Below, one piece after another: positions 24,413 through 33,753 of a DNA stretch of 64,000 bases. The position numbers were made by a program, and so were the translations under genes. The notes under the pieces were generated by a model that was given only the letters and a program-made list of their open reading frames with translations, was not told the DNA's origin and ran no database searches. Each line of letters begins with the position of its first letter. Position 1 is the stretch's first letter. Source of the stretch: JAGQIB01 sp041393395 (GTDB lineage: Bacteria > ARS69); assembly GCA_041393395.1 (NCBI GenBank), contig JAWKKG010000002.1, forward strand, positions 1,054,001 to 1,118,000, in the 5' to 3' direction.

Positions 24413-24672
24413 ATCCCGACGTGAAGCACGACACCGAGGCGAAGCGTTTCCTGGTGACGGTGGACGGACACGACGTCTTCACGCAGTACCGCGACGTCGA
24501 CGCCGGCACCGTGGATTTCGTCTCCACCTTCACGCCGCCGGAGCTGCGCGGCCGCGGTCTCGCCCGCGTCGTGGTGGACGCCGGCCTCGCCTGGGCGCGC
24601 GCGCAGGGCAAGGAGATCCACGGCTCGTGCTGGTACGTGGCGAAGGTCCTCGGCGAGGAGGCGAACGCGTGA
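24409..24672 (+). CDS. Small GNAT-like N-acetyltransferase (YjdJ/GCN5-related type)
   Basis: 87 residues. It has the compact form of the acetyltransferase fold (pfam14542-like): beta-strands with DVDAGTVDFVSTFTPPELRGRGLARVVVDAGLAWARAQGKEIHGSCWYVAKVL. The RGRGLA is the acetyl-CoA pyrophosphate-binding motif. It is placed between glyQ and glyS with overlapping ATGA and GTGA junctions, so it is translated with both GlyRS subunits. The substrate is unknown. A link to tRNA synthetase function is possible, but the operon could also be opportunistic. Confidence 0.85.
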   Translation: MNPDVKHDTEAKRFLVTVDGHDVFTQYRDVDAGTVDFVSTFTPPELRGRGLARVVVDAGLAWARAQGKEIHGSCWYVAKVLGEEANA

Positions 24673-26765
24673 AGCAGGACCTCCTGTACGAGATCGGCAC
24701 CGAGGAGATTCCGGCCGGCTACCTGCCGCCGGCCGCGCGCCAGCTGAAGGACGCTGCCGCGGCGTTCCTCGCGGAGCAGGCGCTCGCTCACGACTCCGTG
24801 GAGACGCACGCCACGCCGCGCCGCCTCGTGCTGATCGTGAAGGGGCTGGCCGCCGGGCAGGCGGATCGCGTGGAGCAGGTGACCGGTCCACCGTGGAAGG
24901 CCGCGTTCGACGCGAACGGCAATCCCACGAAGGCGGCGGAGGGATTCGCGCGCGGGCGCGGACTCACCGTCGCGGACATCGTGAAGGTCGAGACGGACAA
25001 GGGGCCGTACGTCGGCGCGACGGTGAAGATCGTGGGCCGGGCCACGCCCGATCTGCTGGCGGAAGCGTTGCCGGCGATGACGTCGGCGCTCGCGTTCCCC
25101 AAGACGATGCGCTGGGGCCCGCAACGCTTCCGTTTCGCGCGCCCGATCCGCTGGCTCGTGGCCCTGTGGGGCGACACCGTGATCCCGTTCTCGATCGAGG
25201 GCGTGACGACGGGACGCCTGACCTACGGCCATCGCATTCTCGCGAAGGGTCCCTACGAGCTCGCGACGCCGGCGGACTACGAACCGGCGCTCGCGCGCGG
25301 ACTCGTGACGCTGCGGGCGGAGGATCGCGCCCGCGACATCGGGCGGGCGCTCGCGGACGCCGCGAAGGAGGCGGGCGGCGAGCTCATCCCGGACGCCGCG
25401 CTCGTCGAGGAGGTCTCGTACCTCGTGGAGATGCCTTCCGCGTTCGTCGGCTCGTTCGACGACGAGTTCCTCGCGCTGCCGGCGCCCGTCATCACCACCG
25501 CGATGCGCGATCACCAGCGCTACTTCGCGGTCGCCGGGGCCGGCGGTGATCTGCTGCCGCGGTTCCTGTGCGTGGCGAACTCCGCGCCGGACTCGGTGGC
25601 CCAGGTGATGAACGGCAACCAGCGCGTGCTCCGCGCGCGTCTCGACGACGCGCGGTTCTACTGGAACGAGGATCTCAAGACGACGCTCGAGCAGAAGGTG
25701 CCGACCCTCGGCAAGGTCGTGTGGCTGGAGGGATTCGGATCACTCGAGGACAAGACGCACCGGATCCGAGCGCTCGCGAACGAGCTCGCCGCGGACGCGG
25801 CCGCCGACGTGCGGAAGGTCGTGGACCGCGCGGCACTCCTCGCGAAGACGGATCTCGTCACGGAGATGATCCGCGACGGGAAGGAGTTCACGGCGCTGCA
25901 GGGCGTGATGGGGCGCGAGTACGCCGCGCGCAACGGCGAGCCGGAGGCCGTGGGCCGGGCGATCGAGGAGCAGTATCTGCCCCGCTTCGCGGGCGACGTT
26001 CTGCCGGCGAGCGAGGCGGGCGCGTGGCTCGCCGCGGCGGACCGCCTCGACACGATCGTGGGCGTGTGGGCGGCCGGCATGAAGCCGACGGGCTCGAAGG
26101 ATCCGTTCGCGCTGCGGCGAGCGCTGCTCGGCGTGATCCGCATCCTGCTCGATCGCGGCCGCGACGTTTCGATCGAGGACCTGCTCGCGCGCGCGGCGGC
26201 CGGCTACGGCGCCGCGATCGCGGATCCGGAGACCGTGCTCGCCGAGGCCGCGACGTTCGCCCGGGATCGCCTCGCGGGCTTCCTGTCCGAATCCTACGAC
26301 GCGGACATCGTGGCCGCGTGCGTGGGCTCGGCCGGCGCGAATCCGCGCGATGCGCAGGCACGCTGCGCCGCCGTCACCGCACTGCGCACGTCGCGTCGCG
26401 AGGACTTCGAGGCGCTGGCCGCCGGCTGCAAGCGCGCGAAGAACATCCTCAAGAAGGGGTCGGCCGACGGCGAGCCGACCGCCGACCGGCTCGTGGAGCC
26501 GGCCGAGCGCGCGCTGTTCGACGCCTTCCGCGCCGTGGAGGCGCGGGTGGAGGAGGCGCGTCGCGCGCATCGCTACGAGGCGGCGCTGCAGGATCTCGCC
26601 ACGCTGCGCGCGCCGATCGACGCGTTCTTCGACTCCGTGCTCGTGATGGCGGACGATGAAGCGGTGCGCACGAACCGGTTGCGTCTGCTCGGGCGGATCG
26701 TCGATCGGATCGAGGGCCTCGCGGATCTCTCGCGCATCACCCCCCCGGAGGAACGGACGACATGA
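24669..26765 (+). CDS. glyS: Glycine--tRNA ligase beta subunit
   Basis: 698 residues from GTG 24669. The beta subunit binds and helps recognise tRNA-Gly. It has the family start LLYEIGTEEIPAGYLPPAARQL, then RPIRWLVALWG, TYGHRI, LPAPVITTAMRDHQRYFAV and the HD-like region YCSSIARP-equivalent EEQYLPRFAGDVLPASEAGAWLAAADRLDT. It ends with the anticodon-binding-like FFDSVLVMADDEAVRTNRLRLL. Length is normal. It overlaps the preceding GNAT gene (GTGA) and the following AP lipoprotein gene (ATGA). Confidence 0.97.
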   Translation: MKQDLLYEIGTEEIPAGYLPPAARQLKDAAAAFLAEQALAHDSVETHATPRRLVLIVKGLAAGQADRVEQVTGPPWKAAFDANGNPTKAAEGFARGRGLTVADIVKVETDKGPYVGATVKIVGRATPDLLAEALPAMTSALAFPKTMRWGPQRFRFARPIRWLVALWGDTVIPFSIEGVTTGRLTYGHRILAKGPYELATPADYEPALARGLVTLRAEDRARDIGRALADAAKEAGGELIPDAALVEEVSYLVEMPSAFVGSFDDEFLALPAPVITTAMRDHQRYFAVAGAGGDLLPRFLCVANSAPDSVAQVMNGNQRVLRARLDDARFYWNEDLKTTLEQKVPTLGKVVWLEGFGSLEDKTHRIRALANELAADAAADVRKVVDRAALLAKTDLVTEMIRDGKEFTALQGVMGREYAARNGEPEAVGRAIEEQYLPRFAGDVLPASEAGAWLAAADRLDTIVGVWAAGMKPTGSKDPFALRRALLGVIRILLDRGRDVSIEDLLARAAAGYGAAIADPETVLAEAATFARDRLAGFLSESYDADIVAACVGSAGANPRDAQARCAAVTALRTSRREDFEALAAGCKRAKNILKKGSADGEPTADRLVEPAERALFDAFRAVEARVEEARRAHRYEAALQDLATLRAPIDAFFDSVLVMADDEAVRTNRLRLLGRIVDRIEGLADLSRITPPEERTT

Positions 26766-28132
26766 TCTTGGCGCGGGCACTTCGGACCGCGCTCGTCGTC
26801 GCTTCGACTTCGCTCGCCGCGCTCGTCGTCACGGGTTGCGGGGAACCGGCGCCCGAGGTCCCGCGTCGCGTGCTCGTGTTCGGCATCGACGGCGGCGACT
26901 GGGATCGGGCCATCCCGCTGATGCGGCAGGGCAAGATGCCCACGCTGGAACGGCTCATGCGAACCGGCGTGCGCGAGACGCTGCGCTCGCTCCCTCCCGG
27001 CCCGGCCGGCGAGGAGCGACTGTCCCCCACGATCTGGACGAGCGCCGTCACCGGCATGATGCCCGAGAAGCACGGAATCCTGCACTTCGTGGCGCCGGGA
27101 CCGGACGGACGGATGCAGCCCATCACCTCGAACCAACGTCGCGCGGCGGCGTTGTGGAACATGGCGACCGCGCGCGGACTCGACGTGGGGGTGATCGGCT
27201 GGCTCGCCACCTGGCCGGCGGAGCCGGTGCAGGGATATCTCGTGTCGAGCTACACCCCGTACATCTTCAAGTGGTCCTCGGATCCGGCGGGGCGGCCGAT
27301 CAAGGGCACGCTCGTGACCGGTGTTCCGGATCAGGTCTATCCGCCGGAGCTCCAGCCCGTGCTGGAGGGAATGAAGGTCGCGCCCGACAGCGTGGACGAC
27401 CGGAGGCTCGAGGCGCGATTCACGCGACACGAGCTGCCGGGCGTTCGTGACGAGGATCTGCAGAAGTCGCTCGACGGGATGCGCTGGTCCTGGGCCGCGG
27501 ATCAGACCTACCTGCGCGCCTACGAGTGGCTCGCCGCGCATCCGCCGACGGGCCGTCGCCCCGACCTGGAGCTCGCGTACTTCGCGTCGGTCGACGTCAT
27601 CTCGCACCGTTTCTGGAAGTACATGGAACCGGACACGTACACCCTCGGCGACGTCGATCCCGCCGACGTCCTGGCGTTCGGTCAATCCGTGGAGAGTGCG
27701 TACCGATGTGTGGATGGGGTGCTGGGCGAGGTGCTCGGGCTCGAGCCGGACTCTTCCCGGGTGATCGTGCTCTCCGATCACGGTTTCCAGGAGAACCGGG
27801 ACCGGCAACGCACCACGAGTTCGGGCTGGCATCGCCCCCAGGGCATCCTCCTCGCGAACGGACCGGGGTTCCGGCGAGGGGAGCACGTGGGCGAGGGGTC
27901 GGTGGTCGACGTTGCGCCGACCGTCCTCTATGCTCTCGGGCTTCCGATCGGCGCCGACATGGACGGCAGGCCGGCGCTGGATCTGTTCGAGGACGATGTC
28001 GTGAAGAAGCGTGCGCCCGAGGAGATCCCGTCCTGGGAGCCGGAGGTGGAGCGCGCCCGCGCGGAGGCGCCGAAGACCTCGCCGGTGGACCGCGAGATCC
28101 TCGAGCGACTGAAGACCATCGGCTACATCTAG
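26762..28132 (+). CDS. Alkaline-phosphatase-superfamily lipoprotein (AP1)
   Basis: 456 residues with a lipoprotein signal (lipobox VTGC, Cys26). The phosphodiesterase/NPP-type metal ligands are visible: D43 in VFGIDGGDWD, the nucleophile region LSPTIWTSAVTG (Ser88/Thr90), PEKHG, DVISHRFW, SDHGFQ and SGWHRPQG. The protein ends in LKTIGYI, a C-terminus shared in form with the other three AP proteins of the window. Known relatives hydrolyse or transfer phosphodiester-linked groups outside the cytosol. Its substrate is unknown. The start overlaps the glyS stop, so it is the first of the surface-glycan-type genes in a long operon. Confidence 0.87.
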   Translation: MILARALRTALVVASTSLAALVVTGCGEPAPEVPRRVLVFGIDGGDWDRAIPLMRQGKMPTLERLMRTGVRETLRSLPPGPAGEERLSPTIWTSAVTGMMPEKHGILHFVAPGPDGRMQPITSNQRRAAALWNMATARGLDVGVIGWLATWPAEPVQGYLVSSYTPYIFKWSSDPAGRPIKGTLVTGVPDQVYPPELQPVLEGMKVAPDSVDDRRLEARFTRHELPGVRDEDLQKSLDGMRWSWAADQTYLRAYEWLAAHPPTGRRPDLELAYFASVDVISHRFWKYMEPDTYTLGDVDPADVLAFGQSVESAYRCVDGVLGEVLGLEPDSSRVIVLSDHGFQENRDRQRTTSSGWHRPQGILLANGPGFRRGEHVGEGSVVDVAPTVLYALGLPIGADMDGRPALDLFEDDVVKKRAPEEIPSWEPEVERARAEAPKTSPVDREILERLKTIGYI

Positions 28133-28183
28133 GGAATCCGCGACGCACGCCTGAACGCCGGGCTCCCGGCTTGGAGGTTCTCG

Positions 28184-29653
28184 ATGATTCCGCCTCGCAT
28201 CCGGCTGGCAGTCGGCCTCGTCCTGTTCTCCGCGGCGCTGTCCGCGTGTGGTGGTGGTGGCGACTCCGGTTCGCCCGGTGCCGCCAAGGACGACGTTCCC
28301 CCGGCCGAGCTCGGAACGTACCTGCACGTCGTGGCGCCGTCCGTCGTCCGGCGCGGCGACCCGGTGGACCTGCGCCTCCGGGTCGTCACGCAGGCGGGAT
28401 TGCCGGATTACGACTTCGAAGGCGCGTTCCGGATCTCCACGTCGAGCGACGATGTGGAGTTTCCCAAGCCGATGTCGGTGGAGCCGCAGAAGGAAGGCTC
28501 CTACGTCATGCGCGGGATCAAGTTCCTGACCCCGGGCGTGCAGTTCGTCCGCGGCTCGGTGCCGGAAGACACGGTGCAGGCGCTCGCGAACCCGATCAAC
28601 GTCGCCGACGATCCCGAGTGGCGCGTCTACTGGGGCGACCTGAACGGGCATTCCGATCTGAGCAGCGGCTCGCGCCCACCGGGCGTGCACTTCTGGTACG
28701 CGAAGGCCGTGGCGCTGCTCGATTTCGCCGCGCTCACCGATCACGACGCCTGGGCGCCCGAGAATCGCACGCTGGACGAGGCGACGTTCCTCGACATCGC
28801 CGAGGTCGCGGAGGATCAGCACGAGCCCGGCGTGTTCGTGCCGTTCGTCGGCCTCGAGTGGACGTCGCGTGAATACGGCAGCCGCCTCGTGTACTGGCCC
28901 GACCAGCCGACGTCGCTTCCGTCCGTGGCGTCCGGCGTCGACACGCCCGAGAAGCTGCGGGCGGCTTTGCCGGAAGGCGCGGTGATCGCGGTCGCTCATC
29001 CGTCCGGCTCGGAGGTCGCGGCGTCCATGGATCCGGCGTCGATCGGCCGCGGACAGGAAGACCTGATCGAGATCTACTCCGCGCGCGGCATCTTCGAGAC
29101 GGCGGCGAGTCATCGTCCGTCGTCGCGCGAGACCCCCGGCACGTCGGTACGCGATCTGCTGCTGCTCGGGTTCGACGGCGGGTTCATCGCCACCGGCGAC
29201 GGCGAGCTGTCCGCTCCCGCGAACCCACGGCCGTTCGCGTACGCGGACCATCCGTACCCCGGCGGACTCACGGCCGTGCTCGCGAAGGAGCTCACGCGAC
29301 CGGCGATTCTCGACGCGCTGCGCGCGGGCCGCTGCTACGCGACGACGGGCGAGCGCTACCTGCTCGAGTTCACGGTGGACGGAGCGGTCATGGGGTCCAC
29401 GCTTCGCGTGAAGAAGGGACACGAGGCGGAAGTCTACGGATCGCTCGGTTCCACCACGAACTGGGTCCGGGTCGAGATCGTGGAGCCGAAGGGCACGCTC
29501 GCCGTGCTCACCCCGGATCCCGGGCAGGCCGACGTCGTGGAGATCACGGCGAAGACGCCGCCGGTCGCGGAACCGACCTGGGTCTATCTCCGGGGAATCG
29601 ACGAGCGCGGCGGGATGGCGTGGTCGTCCCCGATCCGACTCGTGCCGGAGTAG
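28184..29653 (+). CDS. DUF3604 lipoprotein (PHP-like)
   Basis: 489 residues with a lipoprotein signal (lipobox LSAC, Cys22) followed by a Gly-rich linker. An Ig-like N-terminal domain (about 40-140) precedes the DUF3604 core: YWGDLNGHSDLSSGS, LDFAALTDHDAWAP, FVPFVGLEWTS, AHPSGS, then a C-terminal beta domain starting near RYLLEFTVDGAVMG. The paired H/D motifs (GHSD, TDHD) resemble the metal site of PHP phosphoesterases. Function in this family is not established to my knowledge. It sits between two AP genes, 51 bases after the first and 2 bases before the second. Confidence 0.85.
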   Translation: MIPPRIRLAVGLVLFSAALSACGGGGDSGSPGAAKDDVPPAELGTYLHVVAPSVVRRGDPVDLRLRVVTQAGLPDYDFEGAFRISTSSDDVEFPKPMSVEPQKEGSYVMRGIKFLTPGVQFVRGSVPEDTVQALANPINVADDPEWRVYWGDLNGHSDLSSGSRPPGVHFWYAKAVALLDFAALTDHDAWAPENRTLDEATFLDIAEVAEDQHEPGVFVPFVGLEWTSREYGSRLVYWPDQPTSLPSVASGVDTPEKLRAALPEGAVIAVAHPSGSEVAASMDPASIGRGQEDLIEIYSARGIFETAASHRPSSRETPGTSVRDLLLLGFDGGFIATGDGELSAPANPRPFAYADHPYPGGLTAVLAKELTRPAILDALRAGRCYATTGERYLLEFTVDGAVMGSTLRVKKGHEAEVYGSLGSTTNWVRVEIVEPKGTLAVLTPDPGQADVVEITAKTPPVAEPTWVYLRGIDERGGMAWSSPIRLVPE

Positions 29654-29655
29654 GC

Positions 29656-31332
29656 GTGTCGCGCCGCGTCCTCGTCGTCGCCCTCGATGGCACGACCTTC
29701 GATCTGATCGGCCCCTGGCTGGACGACGGATCGATGCCGAACCTCGCGCGCCTGCGCGAGGAGGGGACGCACGGCCCGCTGCGTTCGATCGTGCCGCCGG
29801 TCACCGCGCCCGCGTGGTGCTCGTTCATGACCGGAAAGAATCCCGGCAAGCACGGCGTATACGAATTCTTCCTGCGCGAGCCCGGCAGCTTCGACGAGAT
29901 TCCCGTGAGTGCGAAGGTCCGTCGTGGCCGCACCGTGTGGGAGCTGCTCGGCGATTCCGGGAAGCGCGTGCTGGTGGTGAACGTCCCCGTGACGTATCCG
30001 CCGGCCCCGGTGAACGGCTCGCTGATCGGAGATTTCCTGACGCCGATGGGCGAACGGGACTTCACGTTCCCGCGCGGCCTGCTGAAGGAGGTCGAGGAGG
30101 CGACCGGCCCGTACGAGCTGTACCACGTGGAGGTGTATCGCAAGGGCAAGGGTCACGTGGTGCTGGATGAGCTGGATCGCGTGCTGGAGGCGAACCGGCG
30201 CGCGAATCGCTGGCTGATCGAGAACAAGCCGTTCGATTTCGCGATGTTCCACGTGTGGGGCACGGACCGGTTCGGTCACGAGCTGTGGCACGTGCTCGAT
30301 CCGTCGCATCCGATGCACGATCCCGCCGAGGCCCTGCTCCTGCGCGATCGCTGTCTCGCATACTGGCGTCGCGTGGACGAGGTCGTGGGGGAGTGGTTCG
30401 CGGCGGCCGGTCCCGACACGACACGCTTCGTGATCTCGGATCACGGGTTCGGCCCGATCCACCGGTTCCTCGTGATCAACGCCTGGCTGCTGCAGAAGGG
30501 CTGGATCCGCCTGCGCCCCACCGTGACGAGCTTCGTGCGACGTTCGCTGTTCGAGCTCGGCCTGTCGCCGGCCACGGGGTACCGGATGGCAATGCGACTC
30601 GGGTTCGCGCGGTTGCGGCTCGCGAGCGGCGTGGGGACGCGGAAGCGACTCATCGAGCGCGTCAACCGCGTGTTCCTCTCGCTGCACGACGTGGACTGGT
30701 CGCGGACGCGTGCGTACTCCAAGGGCAACTACGGCCAGCTGTTCCTGAACCTGCGGGGCCGGGAGCCCGAGGGATGCGTGGACCCGGCGGACGCGGAGGC
30801 GGTCCTCGACGACCTCGAGTCCGATCTGCGCGCGCTCAAGGATCCGGAAACGGGCGCGCCGCTGATCGGTGACGTGTGGCGCAAGGAGGAGCTGTACCGC
30901 GGCCCGTATCTCGACCGGGCCCCGGACCTGACGTTCCTGCCGCGGGACATGCGCAACAAGTGCCTGGGCACGATGGACTTCACGTCGCATCGGTTCGTGG
31001 AGCCGGTGTACGGCAACTCCGGCGACCACCGGATGAACGGGATCTTCTTCGCCGCCGGTCCCGGGATCCGAGCCGGTGCCCGGGTGGAAGACGCGAACCT
31101 GATCGACGTGGCGCCCACGATCCTCCACCATCTGGGGGAGGGGATTCCGGCCGACTTCGACGGTCGCGTGCTCGAAGCCGCGCTGACGTCCGAGGAGCGG
31201 GGCGCGAATCCCGTGCGCTCGGCGCCCGCGGCCGACCCCGCGGCGGAGGGCGACGCCGCCGACTACGGGCTGACGGAGGACGAGATGAAGGAGATCCGGG
31301 ATCGTCTGAAGGGAATCGGCTACCTTGGCTGA
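29656..31332 (+). CDS. Alkaline-phosphatase-superfamily protein without signal peptide (AP2)
   Basis: 558 residues from GTG 29656. The catalytic pattern is complete: ALDGTTFD, VTAPAWCSFMTG with Thr as nucleophile, NPGKHGVYEF, WGTDRFGHELWHVLDP, VISDHGFGP and NSGDHRMNG. It has no signal peptide or lipobox, unlike the other three AP proteins, so it may act in the cytosol or use another anchor. An internal helical insert (about 285-340) separates SDHGF from the last His. It ends in LKGIGYLG. It starts 2 bases after the DUF3604 stop and overlaps the GT2 gene. Confidence 0.87.
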   Translation: MSRRVLVVALDGTTFDLIGPWLDDGSMPNLARLREEGTHGPLRSIVPPVTAPAWCSFMTGKNPGKHGVYEFFLREPGSFDEIPVSAKVRRGRTVWELLGDSGKRVLVVNVPVTYPPAPVNGSLIGDFLTPMGERDFTFPRGLLKEVEEATGPYELYHVEVYRKGKGHVVLDELDRVLEANRRANRWLIENKPFDFAMFHVWGTDRFGHELWHVLDPSHPMHDPAEALLLRDRCLAYWRRVDEVVGEWFAAAGPDTTRFVISDHGFGPIHRFLVINAWLLQKGWIRLRPTVTSFVRRSLFELGLSPATGYRMAMRLGFARLRLASGVGTRKRLIERVNRVFLSLHDVDWSRTRAYSKGNYGQLFLNLRGREPEGCVDPADAEAVLDDLESDLRALKDPETGAPLIGDVWRKEELYRGPYLDRAPDLTFLPRDMRNKCLGTMDFTSHRFVEPVYGNSGDHRMNGIFFAAGPGIRAGARVEDANLIDVAPTILHHLGEGIPADFDGRVLEAALTSEERGANPVRSAPAADPAAEGDAADYGLTEDEMKEIRDRLKGIGYLG

Positions 31333-32053
31333 GATACCGGCTCCCGGCATCGGCCGTCGCATCAGCGTGGTGCTTCCCGCGTACAACGAGCAGGACAACA
31401 TCGAGCGGCAGGTCGTGTCCGTGGACGACGTCCTGCGCGAGATGCGGTTCGACGACTACGAGGTCGTCGTCGTGGATGACGGCAGCCGGGACCGCACGCG
31501 TGCGGTGTGCGAGGAGCTGCAGTCCCGCGTACCGAAGCTCCGCCTGCTGGTGCACGAGGTGAACCAGGGTTATGCGAAGGCGCTCCGTACGGGATTCACG
31601 AGCGCGGCGATGCCGCTCGTGTTCTACACGGACGCGGACAACCAGTTCGACGTGCACGAGCTGAAGAACCTGCTCGCGGCGATCGACGACTACGACATCG
31701 TGTGCGGTTTCCGCATCTACCGATTCGATCCGTTCAGTCGCCTCGTGCTCTCCTGGGGCTACAACCTGATCGTCCGGGTCCTGTTCCGCATCCGCGTGCG
31801 CGACGTGGACTGCGCGTTCAAGCTGTTCCGCCGCGAGGTCTTCGACCGCATCCACATCGAGTCCAAGAAGTTCTTCGTGGACACCGAGATCCTCGCGAAG
31901 GCCTCGAGGATCGGCCTCAAGATGACGGAGATCGGGGTGCGGCATTATCCGCGGACCGCGGGCGAGTCCACGGTGCGGCCGAGCCACGTGATCAGTACGC
32001 TGTCCGAGATCGCGAGCATGTGGACCGATATCTACGTCCGGGGAAAGGTGTGA
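31325..32053 (+). CDS. Family 2 glycosyltransferase, polyprenyl-phosphate-sugar synthase (DPM1-like)
   Basis: 242 residues from TTG 31325, overlapping the AP2 stop. The GT-A fold motifs are RISVVLPAYNEQDNI, EVVVVDDGSRDRT, NQGYAKALRTGF and FYTDADNQFD (the metal-binding DxD), followed by DVDCAFKLFRREV. The set is that of dolichyl/polyprenyl-phosphate mannose or glucose synthases. There is no C-terminal membrane pair, as in DPM1. It probably transfers a sugar from a nucleotide sugar to a lipid phosphate on the cytosolic face, to feed the GT39 enzymes encoded next. The sugar is unknown. Confidence 0.9.
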   Translation: MAEIPAPGIGRRISVVLPAYNEQDNIERQVVSVDDVLREMRFDDYEVVVVDDGSRDRTRAVCEELQSRVPKLRLLVHEVNQGYAKALRTGFTSAAMPLVFYTDADNQFDVHELKNLLAAIDDYDIVCGFRIYRFDPFSRLVLSWGYNLIVRVLFRIRVRDVDCAFKLFRREVFDRIHIESKKFFVDTEILAKASRIGLKMTEIGVRHYPRTAGESTVRPSHVISTLSEIASMWTDIYVRGKV

Positions 32054-33753
32054 GCCGAGCGTTCGGTCTCGTCCTCCTCCTCTCGGGGCTTCTCAAGGTC
32101 GCCCTGGCCCTGCACTTCGCGGATCTGACCCCGCGCTACGACGAGGTCGAGTTCCTCGATCTCGGTCGCCGCATGGCGGAAGGTGCGGCGCCGCATCCGT
32201 TCCGGGCGCCGGGGTACCAGACGTTCGTATCGATCGGGTTGCGTCTCGCGAGCGGCGATCCGGTCGGGGTGCGTGTGCTCCAGGCGTTGCTCTCCACGCT
32301 CACGTGCTTCCTCGCGTACCGAACGGCTCGCCGCCTGTTCGGCGAGAGGGCGGCTGTTGCCGCCGGCAGTTTCCTCGCGTTCTATCCGTCGCTCGTGGCG
32401 TATTCGCACCTGCTGTGGGCCGAGACCCTGTTCCTGACGTTCTCGATCGGGGCGTTCGATCGGCTGCTGGCCGCGGACGAGCGATCCTGTCCGAAGACGG
32501 CGGCGTTCGCGGGATTGCTGCTCGGGGTGGGAGCCCTGGTGCGATCCATGGCGCTGCCGCTCGCCGCCGCGACGCTCGTGTGGTGGATGCTCCGCGACTC
32601 CCGCCGTCTCGCACTCGGCCTCGCCTTCTCGGCCGGGATCGTCTTGCCCGTGCTGCCGTGGTCGCTGTGGTCGAGCGCGCAGGCCGGCCGGCCGGTCCTC
32701 GTCGACACGAACGGCGGCTACAACCTGTTCAGCGGCAACAACGAGTGGATTCCCCCGGGGCTTCCCGGCATCTGGTCGCTCGGTCTCGCCCTCCAGAACG
32801 GGACCGAGGAAGCCCGCGCGTCGTGGCTCACGCAGGGCGGTGTCAATCCGCGGCTGGCGCTGCTGCGCCCCGAGGGCGAGTGGCGCTTCGACGTGATGGC
32901 GCGCCTGCGCGACGCCGGCATCGACGATGCGAGCTCTCTCGCCGCGGAGGACTGGTACGCGAGTCGCGCCCGAGAGGACATCGCGCGCGATCCCTTGGGC
33001 GCGCTGAGGCGGATCCCGCTGAAGCTCGCGTCCTGGTGGGCGCCGGACTTCTTCCTCCCGCGGCACCTGCTGCGGGACTGGTACGGGCCGGTGGCACCGG
33101 GCGTGGCGGTACTGCTCGTGATCGGGACCTGGCTCGCGGCGGCGGTGCCGCTGCTGCTCGGGCCCGCGTCGCTGATCGCGCTCCCGAGTTCCCGTTTCCG
33201 CTCGCTCTCGTTCGCGTGGCTCGGGATGGCGGCGGCGCTTCACGTCGTGTCCTTCGGAGTCTCCCGCATGCACTTGCCGTACGTGCCGTTGCTCGTGACG
33301 GCGGTGTTCGCGTACGGTTTCGACCGGGAAGACGTTCTGTCCGCGGCGCGCTGGTGGCGCAGGGGCGGCCCGGTGCTCGCGCTCGCGATCGCCGCGTGGA
33401 TCGTGTCGGCGCCCGCGGTGGCCGGCGTGTACGTGTGTCCGGGACCACGACACGTCGGGGCGGCGCGCTGGCTCGGTGCGGTCGGCGAGACGCCGTTGCC
33501 GGCGTCGCGGCACGCGGCGTGGATGCGCGCGGAGGTCGTGGCGGCGGCCGGGGATCCGGCCGCGGCGAGTCGGATGCTTCGCGAATCGCGCCACGCGGAG
33601 GAAGCCTGGTCTCTCGTGCTGCGCGCGACGTTCGGGACCGACCCCGAGGAACGTCGCGCGCTCATGGAACGGGCCGTGGCCGCCGACCCCCGACTGCGGA
33701 TCTGGATCCCGCGCATGATCGGAGTCCCGCCCATGACCGGAGACACGCCGTGA
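32050..33753 (+). CDS. GT39/ArnT-like membrane glycosyltransferase
   Basis: 567 residues from GTG 32050 (GTGA overlap with GT2). There are about ten membrane segments. The first periplasmic loop has the acidic motif PRYDEVEFLDLGRRMAEG of GT-C enzymes, followed by APGYQTFV and LLSTLTCFLAYRTARRLFG. A soluble part of about 100 residues after DTNGGYNLFSGNN and a short helical tail close the protein. GT39-type enzymes use polyprenyl-phosphate sugars on the outer face of the membrane. The neighbouring DPM1-like enzyme would supply them. The acceptor is unknown. Confidence 0.85.
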   Translation: MSRAFGLVLLLSGLLKVALALHFADLTPRYDEVEFLDLGRRMAEGAAPHPFRAPGYQTFVSIGLRLASGDPVGVRVLQALLSTLTCFLAYRTARRLFGERAAVAAGSFLAFYPSLVAYSHLLWAETLFLTFSIGAFDRLLAADERSCPKTAAFAGLLLGVGALVRSMALPLAAATLVWWMLRDSRRLALGLAFSAGIVLPVLPWSLWSSAQAGRPVLVDTNGGYNLFSGNNEWIPPGLPGIWSLGLALQNGTEEARASWLTQGGVNPRLALLRPEGEWRFDVMARLRDAGIDDASSLAAEDWYASRAREDIARDPLGALRRIPLKLASWWAPDFFLPRHLLRDWYGPVAPGVAVLLVIGTWLAAAVPLLLGPASLIALPSSRFRSLSFAWLGMAAALHVVSFGVSRMHLPYVPLLVTAVFAYGFDREDVLSAARWWRRGGPVLALAIAAWIVSAPAVAGVYVCPGPRHVGAARWLGAVGETPLPASRHAAWMRAEVVAAAGDPAAASRMLRESRHAEEAWSLVLRATFGTDPEERRALMERAVAADPRLRIWIPRMIGVPPMTGDTP

